A stretch of 38,011 nt of DNA from an uncultured Fibrobacter sp. (GTDB lineage Bacteria > Fibrobacterota > Fibrobacteria > Fibrobacterales > Fibrobacteraceae): the NCBI GenBank assembly GCA_934691725.1, contig CAKUTF010000028.1, forward strand, positions 1 through 38,011, given 5' to 3'. Position 1 is the stretch's first letter; every line of letters begins with the position of its first letter. The notes under the pieces were generated by a model. It ran no database searches, was not told the origin of the DNA, and worked only from the letters and a program-made list of their open reading frames with translations. Position numbers and translations under genes: made by a program. Of the stretch, positions 1 through 6,101 are shown piece by piece.

Positions 1-114
1 ATGAACAGGTTCCGCAAGCTGTCGGTGAGGTTCGAGAAGAGCGCGCTGTCCTACATGGCGCTCCTGCACCTTGCCGCAGGAATCATCGCACTAAGGAAAG
101 TCGTCGCTATTTAG
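1..114 (+). mobile_element. IS5-type transposase, C-terminal fragment
   Basis: An open frame runs from base 1 to a TAG at 112-114 and encodes 37 residues with a basic, leucine-rich C-terminus (NRFRKLSVRFEKSALSYMA onward). This matches the C-terminal helix of IS5/IS427-type DDE transposases. The internal ATG at base 1 is not the real start, because the rest of the gene lies outside the window. The N-terminal part of what is probably the same transposase occurs at the opposite edge on the same strand. No terminal inverted repeat could be recognised downstream. Family assignment is from remembered sequence. Confidence 0.7.
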
Positions 115-345
115 GGATAGGCTCTTAGACGTCCACAGTTCTAAGCTCTCTCAACTAAGTTCTAAATAGCTCGACAAGCTCGCTAACCTGTCAAATCCCA
201 TTCCTTAAAGGAGATTCCCCGGTCAAGCCGGGGAATGACATCATACCTTGTCCCGCTTGACTCTTCCCAAAAGCCTAGACGTTTGCGGCCTAATCCCTAA
301 TCCCTCATCCCTAGTCCCTAAATTTAAACGTCCACGGCTCCCATT
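115..345 (+). repeat. Composite intergenic repeat element
   Basis: No gene is visible between the transposase end and the lichenase. The stretch holds ordered short blocks: TAGACGTCCACAG near 127, TAGCTCGACAAGCTCGCTAAC (167-187), a hairpin with ATTCCC/GGGAAT arms, AGCCTAGACGTTTGCGGCCTA (from 272), runs of AATCCCT (289-320), a further AAACGTCCACGG and repeats of CCATTTC just beyond. The same blocks in the same order occur inverted at 32690-32824. It is a dispersed noncoding element, perhaps partly transcribed as 3' UTR. Its function is unknown. Confidence 0.7.
207..241 (+). repeat. REP-like hairpin repeat, copy 1
   Basis: The unit reads AAAGGAGATTCCCC, GGTCAAGCC, GGGGAATGACAT. The arms ATTCCCCGG and CCGGGGAAT pair around TCAAG. 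Related units with changed arms but the conserved TCAAG loop and trailing ATGACA occur near 8202, 8236 (inverted) and 32757 (inverted). Compensating arm changes suggest the structure is kept. Confidence 0.7.
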
Positions 346-468
346 TCCCATTTCCCATTTCCGAGTAATTGATACGATTGATACGGAATTATCTATTTTT
401 AGACGAAAACATTAGGAATTCTTTCTGCATGAACCTATCTTCTAAGCAACCAAAACGAGGATATTCCC

Positions 469-1380
469 ATGAAACTTCAAAAGGTTCTAATGTTCACAAT
501 CGGCATTCTCTCTTCGGCGGCAATGGCGCAAGACAAAGATTATTCAGGTGCGGAACTTTACACCCGCGATACCCAGATGTATGGAAAATACGAAGCCCGG
601 ATGCAGATGGCTGCGGGTTCGGGAATCGTCAGTTCCATGTTCCTCTACCACAACGATTCCTACATGGGCGGCGAAGAGCCTTGGGTTGAAGTCGATATCG
701 AAATCCTCGGCAAGAAACCTGGAAGTTTCCAGTCGAACATCATCACGGGAAGCGCAGAAAGGAAAACGACAAGCGAAAAGCACCACGCGCTCGACCCGGC
801 TGCAAACCTAGGTTACCATACGTATGGCATGGAATGGACTCCGACATACGTTTCGTGGATTATCGACGGCGTAGTCGTACGAAAGACGATGATCGATTCC
901 AACGACACCAAGGGTCAAGTTGCCGCTCTCATTCGCGAACAGGGATTGCGTTTCAATCTCTGGTCTTCGGAAACCGTAGCCTGGGTCGGAGCCTTCGACG
1001 AATCGATTCTGCCCGTCCACCAATTTATCGACTGGGTGAAAGTTTATACGTACACGCCCGGCAGCGGAGAAAACGGTTCGGACTTTACGCTCGCCTGGAC
1101 CGACGATTTCGATACTTTCGACGACAGTCGCTGGGCTACCGGAGACTGGACTTTTGACGGAAACCGCGTCACGATGAGTCCGGAAAATGTCACCGTTTTG
1201 GACGGGCATCTGGTTCTAAGCCTCACCAAGGCCGGAGCAGAAGGTTTTCAAGGAAACGTTCCCAAGGATGACCCGACGGCTATTCGAAAGAATTCGTCCA
1301 TCCGTCCCGCCATATCACACCCGGAAACACTCAAAACCTTTGACCTGATCGGTCGCTACAAAGGACAGAAGAAAAAATGA
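469..1380 (+). CDS. Secreted GH16 lichenase (endo-1,3-1,4-beta-glucanase), circularly permuted
   Basis: This enzyme hydrolyses beta-1,4 bonds next to beta-1,3 bonds in mixed-linkage glucans such as lichenan and barley beta-glucan. Residues 1-20 are a signal peptide with a likely cut after AMA. The mature part follows the Fibrobacter succinogenes enzyme closely: SGAELYT, QYGK/YEARM-like strands, then PWVEVDIEILG with the GH16 catalytic residues E74, D76 and E78. The block DFTLAWTDDFDTFDDSRW at about 203-222 corresponds to the N-terminus of Bacillus lichenases, so the fold is circularly permuted. The tail is shorter than in the F. succinogenes protein: the Pro-Ser linker repeats are missing and the protein ends in a short basic stretch. 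The start has an SD (GAGG) seven to eight bases upstream. Its stop overlaps the next gene by four bases. Confidence 0.93.
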   Translation: MKLQKVLMFTIGILSSAAMAQDKDYSGAELYTRDTQMYGKYEARMQMAAGSGIVSSMFLYHNDSYMGGEEPWVEVDIEILGKKPGSFQSNIITGSAERKTTSEKHHALDPAANLGYHTYGMEWTPTYVSWIIDGVVVRKTMIDSNDTKGQVAALIREQGLRFNLWSSETVAWVGAFDESILPVHQFIDWVKVYTYTPGSGENGSDFTLAWTDDFDTFDDSRWATGDWTFDGNRVTMSPENVTVLDGHLVLSLTKAGAEGFQGNVPKDDPTAIRKNSSIRPAISHPETLKTFDLIGRYKGQKKK

Positions 1381-2723
1381 AAGACGAAATCGTCAAGGCG
1401 TTACTCCAAAGCGTCCATGCCGACGGAGACAGGCTTCCTTCGGTAAGAGCGCTGATGAAATCCCTGAACGTGGCTTCGGCTACCGTCCAGCGCGCCTTGC
1501 ACGAACTTTCGAAACATCGGATCATCCATACGGTTCCCGGCAAAGGCTGTTTTTGGGGAAGCCCTACCGAAAAAATTTTGTCCATACAAAATACACGGAA
1601 CGATTCCCTTTCGGAAAAATTCCAGGCGGATATCCGGGCGGGAATTTTTTCTTTCCAGGAACCGCTTCCCTCGCAAAAAGAGCTTTCTTTCCGCTATCGC
1701 GTATCGACTTTTCGGATGCGCCGATTTTTGCAAGAAAAGTTAGAGGAAGGCCTTCTTGTGCGCGAAGGAAAGGGAAGGTATTTTTTTCCGAAACAAAAAG
1801 AACGTTCGGCAGATTCCGAGATTTTGCTCGTTACGCGATCCTCGTCGTGGGGCGAATTTTATCCTGCCAGCGAACGCGAAATGGATTTCATCCGATACGC
1901 CTACCAGACAGGCGCCAAGAAACGTTGCAAACTAAAACTATTGGGCTTCGACGAATTTTCCGGAAAATTTATCGACCGGAATGGGAATGTCAAGGAGCTG
2001 GCGGACTTTCCGAATGTCATCGGCATCATTCTCTCGACGATGCTCATGGAAAATCCGAACCAAATCCTTTCAAGATTCAAGCCGATTTCCGTGCCGATCT
2101 CAATCTGGTGGGAGCATCCGCTCGAATCGCTTTCCAAGAATTTTCTAAACCGAGAAAACTGGGCTTTTTTCAATTCGACTTTTGGAAAAAATCCGGGCAT
2201 ATTTTTGGGAAGATTCCTTTTGAAAAAAGGCTTCAAAAAAGCCGCTTACATTTCTCCCTATCATGCGAGTTCCTGGTCTAGGGACAGGCTGCAAGGCCTT
2301 AGGGAAAGCGGTCTAGAAATCCACGCCTTTACCGATTCCGAATTCGCTAGCCCATGGGATTTCCGAAACATCGCCAGCAAGAACGGTCCCAAATTCAGCA
2401 TTGAATTACGCGCAAAACTTGGTGAAAAGACAATCTTAAAAAAAATTATCCAATCCATCGAAAACGAAAATGTTTGGATTCCCGCAAACGATGAAATCGC
2501 AGGCCTTTTGCGCGAACTGGAAGAAGAAGGCGCCATCCAAAAAATTCCCTATCTAGTCGCTTTTGACAATTCAATCGAAAGCTATCTGCTCCGATTGGAC
2601 TCCTTTGATTTCAACACGGAAATTCTCGTGGAACAGATGTTCTACCATTTGGAACTCGGAAAAAACGATCCTTTCCAAGGAAACGGCTTTCGCGAAATTT
2701 CGGGAAAAGTTGTCGAAAAGTAA
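1377..2723 (+). CDS. GntR-type regulator with two winged-helix domains and a sugar-sensor-like domain
   Basis: A predicted transcription factor of 448 residues. Residues about 4-62 form a GntR winged helix (LPSVRALMKSLNVASATVQRALHEL, read as two pieces, then a PGKG wing). Residues about 75-138 look like a second GntR-like unit (LPSQKELSFRYRVSTFRMR, then a GKGRYF wing). From about 145 the protein resembles a periplasmic-binding-protein-like ligand domain as in LacI and some GntR regulators (HPLES, GIFLGRFLLKKG, IPYLVAFDN). The ATG overlaps the lichenase stop as ATGA, so translation is probably coupled. The natural inference is control of beta-glucan use, with an oligosaccharide as possible effector. 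The second DNA-binding unit is inferred by eye, and which of the two binds DNA is unknown. Confidence 0.82.
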   Translation: MKDEIVKALLQSVHADGDRLPSVRALMKSLNVASATVQRALHELSKHRIIHTVPGKGCFWGSPTEKILSIQNTRNDSLSEKFQADIRAGIFSFQEPLPSQKELSFRYRVSTFRMRRFLQEKLEEGLLVREGKGRYFFPKQKERSADSEILLVTRSSSWGEFYPASEREMDFIRYAYQTGAKKRCKLKLLGFDEFSGKFIDRNGNVKELADFPNVIGIILSTMLMENPNQILSRFKPISVPISIWWEHPLESLSKNFLNRENWAFFNSTFGKNPGIFLGRFLLKKGFKKAAYISPYHASSWSRDRLQGLRESGLEIHAFTDSEFASPWDFRNIASKNGPKFSIELRAKLGEKTILKKIIQSIENENVWIPANDEIAGLLRELEEEGAIQKIPYLVAFDNSIESYLLRLDSFDFNTEILVEQMFYHLELGKNDPFQGNGFREISGKVVEK

Positions 2724-2756
2724 GCGAATCTTCAATGACGATTTTTGTTTTTAAGA

Positions 2757-2768
2757 TATATTTAGTTT
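2757..2768 (+). promoter_or_regulatory. Candidate -10 (TATATT) of a leaderless start
   Basis: TATATT at 2757-2762 ends six bases before the GTG at 2769, and there is no Shine-Dalgarno sequence. Transcription would begin at or next to the start codon. No convincing -35 box is visible. Confidence 0.4.
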
Positions 2769-3362
2769 GTGAAGAAAAAAATCCTGATTTTTATCTGCCT
2801 TCTTGCAGGAATCGTCGCCGCGCATCCGCACGTTTTTATCGATGCGGCAATCGATCTGGTCTTTGATGAAAAAGGTTTCGTCGGAGTCCAGAACAAATGG
2901 GTTTTCGATCTTATCTACAGCCAGGCGATGATCGCCGCCGGAGACAAAAACCAGAATGGAGTTTTTGAGGCTGACGAACTGCCGTTTTACAGCGAACAGG
3001 TCGTCGAAGCTGCCAGGGAGTTCAGTCGGTTCAACTACATCGGAGACGGCTCGCAGTTTTTTCCGCCACACGAAGCAAAAGATCTCAAGGTTTCTGTCAG
3101 CAAAGAGGGAAAGCTTGTTGTCGAATTTTTAAACTCGTTCGATATTTTCGCCATTTCTAGCGATTACACGATGTTAGTCGTCGCTATAACCGATCCGACG
3201 AACTACATTCTGATTACCACGAACATGGAGCAAACTAAAATCAAGGCTCCGGATACAATTGACGTCGAATATTTCGTCGATTCGCTTTCTGACCTGACAC
3301 AGTTCAAGAATTTTTCAAGTTCGGTAAAGGGGCTCTATGTTCGATTTAAAAAAGTTGAATAG
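2769..3362 (+). CDS. DUF1007 family periplasmic protein
   Basis: A 197-residue exported protein of the DUF1007 family (PF06226), usually encoded beside NicO or ABC-type metal transporters and thought to assist metal handling; its biochemical role is not settled. Residues 1-18 are a signal peptide (KKKILIFICLLAGIVAA). Cleavage after the alanines would leave HPHVFIDA at the mature N-terminus, the hallmark of the family, with a free histidine able to bind metal. DKNQNGVFEADELPF at about 58-72 resembles an EF-hand-like acidic loop. The GTG start is chosen because it gives the signal peptide; no SD is seen. Its 3' end overlaps the NicO gene by 26 bases, which supports a joint function. Confidence 0.8.
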   Translation: MKKKILIFICLLAGIVAAHPHVFIDAAIDLVFDEKGFVGVQNKWVFDLIYSQAMIAAGDKNQNGVFEADELPFYSEQVVEAAREFSRFNYIGDGSQFFPPHEAKDLKVSVSKEGKLVVEFLNSFDIFAISSDYTMLVVAITDPTNYILITTNMEQTKIKAPDTIDVEYFVDSLSDLTQFKNFSSSVKGLYVRFKKVE

Positions 3363-4326
3363 TTTTTTGCCGATTTTCATCGCCTGTCTTTTCTGCACAT
3401 GTCAGCTAGCATTTGCAGATATCAGCCAAAAAAAATTTGATTTTAAAAAAAGCGCGACAGTCAAAACGGAAAGCGTCAAGGATTCAAACACGGTTAAAGT
3501 TCCGGCGGTCAAGGCGAACGGCATCAAGACGTCTTCCAGCTATTTTTTCATCGGCTCCGACGCCATGTGGGAATGGCTCGTCTCTTCGCAAAAAACGCTC
3601 CGGGAAAAAATTTCCGTCCAGGCTTATAACCTGAAAAACGGTCAGTCCAAAAGCCTCGGAATTTTTCTCTTCGTTTGTTTCATCTATGGGCTGATTCACG
3701 CCATCGGGCCGGGACATGGCAAAACGATTGTCGCTAGCTATTTCATCGCCCGAAAAGGAAAGATGTGGCAAGGCGTAGGACTAGGGACATCCATCACGGT
3801 CATTCACACGCTATCCGCCGTCATTTTGCTCTTCGCCCTGTATGGAATCGCCAAGGCGACGCTCTTTCCCATTTTCGAAGCGAGCCGTATCAACATCGAA
3901 AAGGCGAGTTACGCGCTGATCGTCTTCACGGGATTTCTTCTCGTCGCTATTTCCATCCGGGAAACCGTCAAAGGACATTCGGAAGGCGAAAGCGCAAAGG
4001 CGGCCAGCTGGAAAGAGCTTTTGTGGCTAGCCTTCATCACGGGAATCGTCCCCTGCCCGGCGGTAGCCCTGGTCGTATTCTTTTGCCTTTTGAACGACCT
4101 TCCAGGCCTTGCCATCTGCGGAGCGGTCGCCATCGGAATCGGTATGGCGGTCACCAATACGGCTTTCGGAATCGGCGCAATCTTTATCCGCCGCGGAATC
4201 GACGGGAGCCTTGCCCATGTGAGCAAATTGCAACGATACGCGTCCTACATCAACACGGGGATTTCCCTTTTGTGCGGGGTCTGCATTTCCATGCTCGGGA
4301 TTTTCCTGTTTTTGAACGTACGGTAA
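3337..4326 (+). CDS. NicO family nickel/cobalt-type permease (RcnA-like)
   Basis: A 329-residue inner-membrane protein of the NicO family (PF03824), whose members move Ni2+ or Co2+ and, in RcnA, export them. After an N-terminal hydrophobic segment (about 9-27) and a soluble stretch to about 100, several membrane helices follow. Family motifs are HAIGPGHGKT at about 121-130 and GIVPCPAVAL at about 235-245. There is no long histidine-rich loop of the kind found in E. coli RcnA, so metal choice cannot be read from the sequence. The ATG at 3337 lies inside the DUF1007 gene and has a good SD (AAAGGGG) just upstream, so the two genes are translationally linked. Confidence 0.88.
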   Translation: MFDLKKLNSFLPIFIACLFCTCQLAFADISQKKFDFKKSATVKTESVKDSNTVKVPAVKANGIKTSSSYFFIGSDAMWEWLVSSQKTLREKISVQAYNLKNGQSKSLGIFLFVCFIYGLIHAIGPGHGKTIVASYFIARKGKMWQGVGLGTSITVIHTLSAVILLFALYGIAKATLFPIFEASRINIEKASYALIVFTGFLLVAISIRETVKGHSEGESAKAASWKELLWLAFITGIVPCPAVALVVFFCLLNDLPGLAICGAVAIGIGMAVTNTAFGIGAIFIRRGIDGSLAHVSKLQRYASYINTGISLLCGVCISMLGIFLFLNVR

Positions 4327-4358
4327 CATTTTTTACCCCGTTTTGTTAGATTAAGAGT

Positions 4359-5138
4359 ATGGACATCCTCCTGCCCGGACTTTTCATCCCGTTTTTCGGA
4401 ACCGCTCTCGGAGCGGCGTTTGTCTTTTTTCTGAAAGGCAAGCTCAAGCGTTCCGTCGAAAGGATGCTCACCGGATTTGCCGGAGGCGTCATGGTAGCGG
4501 CTTCCATCTGGAGCCTTCTCATTCCAGCGCTCGAGCAGTCAAAAGAAATGGGGCGGCTGGCCTTTGTTCCGGCGGTTGTCGGATTCTGGATAGGAATTTT
4601 ATTTCTGCTAGCCCTCGACCATCTCATTCCGCACTTGCATCAACACGCCAAGGAACCGGAAGGTCCCCGTTCGCACTTGCAGCGTACGACGATGCTCCTT
4701 CTCGCTGTCACGCTCCACAACATCCCTGAGGGAATGGCCGTCGGAGCGGTCCTAGGCGGGATTCTCAGCGGAAATTCGACGATTACCTTTGCAGGCGCGC
4801 TTGCGCTTTCCATCGGCATCGCAATCCAGAACATCCCCGAAGGCGCCATCATCTCCATGCCGCTCAAGGCCGCCGGATTCCGTTCCCGCAAAGCGTTCTT
4901 CTACGGAATTCTCTCAGGGATTGTTGAACCCGTCGGTGGCGCGCTGACAATTCTAGCCGCATCGTTCATCACGCCCGTCATGCCCTATCTTTTGAGCTTT
5001 GCCGCCGGCGCCATGATTTACGTCGTTGTTGAAGAACTGATTCCCGAAACCGCCGAAGGTCCACATTCCAACATCGGGACAATTTTTTTCGCTATCGGCT
5101 TTAGCCTGATGATGGTTCTCGACATAGCGCTGGGATAG
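4359..5138 (+). CDS. ZIP family divalent metal transporter
   Basis: A 259-residue membrane protein of the ZIP family (ZupT/GufA branch), which takes up Zn2+, Fe2+ or Mn2+. The two metal-site helices are plain: HNIPEGMAVG at about 120-129 and the degenerate partner QNIPEGAIISMP at about 153-164. A further glutamate-rich helix, VVEELIPE, lies near 225-232. The loop between helices 3 and 4 holds HLIPHLHQH at about 88-96, a probable metal-sensing stretch. It follows NicO by 32 bases on the same strand and may share its transcript. Pairing a putative exporter with an importer suggests metal balance rather than simple uptake. Confidence 0.9.
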   Translation: MDILLPGLFIPFFGTALGAAFVFFLKGKLKRSVERMLTGFAGGVMVAASIWSLLIPALEQSKEMGRLAFVPAVVGFWIGILFLLALDHLIPHLHQHAKEPEGPRSHLQRTTMLLLAVTLHNIPEGMAVGAVLGGILSGNSTITFAGALALSIGIAIQNIPEGAIISMPLKAAGFRSRKAFFYGILSGIVEPVGGALTILAASFITPVMPYLLSFAAGAMIYVVVEELIPETAEGPHSNIGTIFFAIGFSLMMVLDIALG

Positions 5139-5181
5139 ACATGCCGTCTTCCATTCAAACGAGCCTTAAAAATTTTCATTT

Positions 5182-5195
5182 TTAGTCTTGACTAA
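5182..5195. promoter_or_regulatory. Palindromic operator 1 upstream of flavodoxin
   Basis: TTAGTC-TT-GACTAA is a perfect 6-bp inverted repeat that covers the -35 box of the flavodoxin promoter. A second copy lies 46 bases downstream. The layout is typical of a repressor site. Its shape resembles DtxR or Fur-superfamily boxes, but no regulator can be named. Confidence 0.65.
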
Positions 5196-5216
5196 CAATC
5201 GTTTTCTATGTATATT
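5188..5216 (+). promoter_or_regulatory. Sigma-70-type promoter of flavodoxin gene
   Basis: TTGACT (5188-5193) and TATATT (5211-5216) are separated by 17 bases, giving a start near 5223. The -35 box sits inside operator 1, and operator 2 begins about five bases after the predicted start, so a bound repressor would block initiation. Confidence 0.75.
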
Positions 5217-5227
5217 GCTTCCAAAAA

Positions 5228-5241
5228 TTAGTTTTGACTAA
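5228..5241. promoter_or_regulatory. Palindromic operator 2 in flavodoxin leader
   Basis: TTAGTT-TT-GACTAA repeats operator 1 with one change, and both copies are followed by CAA. It lies between the predicted transcription start and the SD (AAAGGA, 5243-5248). Confidence 0.65.
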
Positions 5242-5255
5242 CAAAGGATTTGACG

Positions 5256-5678
5256 ATGAAAGTAGCCGTTATCTACTGGAGCGGTACAGGAAATACGGAA
5301 ACGATGGCGAAAAGCGTCCTTGAAGGCGCTACATCAGCCGGAGCCGATGCAAAACTCTTCCCCTGCAGCGAATTTGACATAGCCGAAGCGGACAACTTTG
5401 ACGCCTTTGCGCTCGGATGCCCGGCGATGGGTTCCGAGGAACTGGAAGATTCCGAATTTGCGCCGCTGTATAGCCGTCTGAAAGAAAAACTAGCCGGAAA
5501 AAAAGTCGCCCTGTTCGGTTCTTACGGCTGGGGCGGTGGAGAATGGATGAAGTCGTGGGAAGCGGACTGCTTCGACGGAAAGCCCGTACAGGCTTTTGAT
5601 AGCGTCATCGCGGAAGAATCCCCGAGCGAAGAAGTTCTTGAAAATTGCAAAAAACTGGGTGCAGCGCTCGCCAACTGA
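5256..5678 (+). CDS. Short-chain flavodoxin
   Basis: A 140-residue FMN electron carrier that can replace ferredoxin, often when iron is short. The FMN phosphate loop is WSGTGNTE (8-15). The two isoalloxazine loops are CPAMGSEELED near 55-65 and FGSYGWGGGEWM near 87-98, as in clostridial short-chain flavodoxins. The ATG at 5256 is preferred over a TTG two codons upstream because AAAGGA lies seven bases before it. The gene has its own promoter with two palindromic operators, and a terminator follows. Its place beside metal transporters suggests response to a metal, probably iron, but this is inference. Confidence 0.93.
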   Translation: MKVAVIYWSGTGNTETMAKSVLEGATSAGADAKLFPCSEFDIAEADNFDAFALGCPAMGSEELEDSEFAPLYSRLKEKLAGKKVALFGSYGWGGGEWMKSWEADCFDGKPVQAFDSVIAEESPSEEVLENCKKLGAALAN

Positions 5679-5700
5679 CCAGCTTTAGGTTTGTCTCCTG

Positions 5701-5740
5701 GAAGGCCGGTAAAAAGTAATTTTTATCGGTCTTCTTTTTG
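5701..5740 (+). terminator. Terminator after flavodoxin
   Basis: AAGGCCGGTAAAAA pairs with TTTTTATCGGTCTT (two G-T pairs) around GTAA and is followed by CTTTTTG. Confidence 0.8.
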
Positions 5741-5846
5741 AAAATGGGCAGACAAAAAGCCAAGTCTAACAAGTCCCCTTTTCCCAGAGAAATTTATAGT
5801 TTTATAGGGATTTCCAACAGAAATCGTTTTAACAAACGAGGTAATT

Positions 5847-6065
5847 ATGAAAAGCAATCTGAAAACGTTTTTAATCGGCGCCGTGGTAGGAATCGCAGCC
5901 GTTCAAGTCATCAAGACAAGCTGCTTCCGCAAGAGCTGCGCACGCGTGATGAGCGCCGGGTTAAAGCTCAAGAGCGATGCGACCCAGTTCGTCGAGGAAG
6001 TCAAGGAAGACGCCGAAGACCTGACAGCCGAAGCGGAACAGAAGAAAAAGACAGCCAAGAAGTAA
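5847..6065 (+). CDS. Small one-helix membrane protein, PacL/DUF6110-like partner of the P1B ATPase
   Basis: A 72-residue protein with one membrane helix near the N-terminus (about 7-23, with a GxxxG pair in IGAVVGIA), then KTSCFRKSC at about 23-31 and an acidic-basic amphipathic tail (VEEVKEDAEDLTAEAEQKKK). The layout matches small proteins encoded directly upstream of P1B ATPases: mycobacterial PacL (DUF1490), which assemble with their pumps, and DUF6110 proteins in Firmicutes. The DxxHxH metal motif of PacL1 is not present; the two cysteines might bind metal. An SD (CGAGG) precedes the ATG, and the ATPase starts 36 bases after the stop. The assignment rests on context and pattern, not alignment. 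Confidence 0.65.
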   Translation: MKSNLKTFLIGAVVGIAAVQVIKTSCFRKSCARVMSAGLKLKSDATQFVEEVKEDAEDLTAEAEQKKKTAKK

Positions 6066-6101
6066 TCCCCAAAAAATTCGTTTCCGACATCGGGTGATCT
6101 C

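Noticed and set aside
1553..2281. A 242-codon frame overlapping the GntR regulator
   Set aside because: Basic, aromatic-rich translation without start signals inside a well-supported regulator gene.
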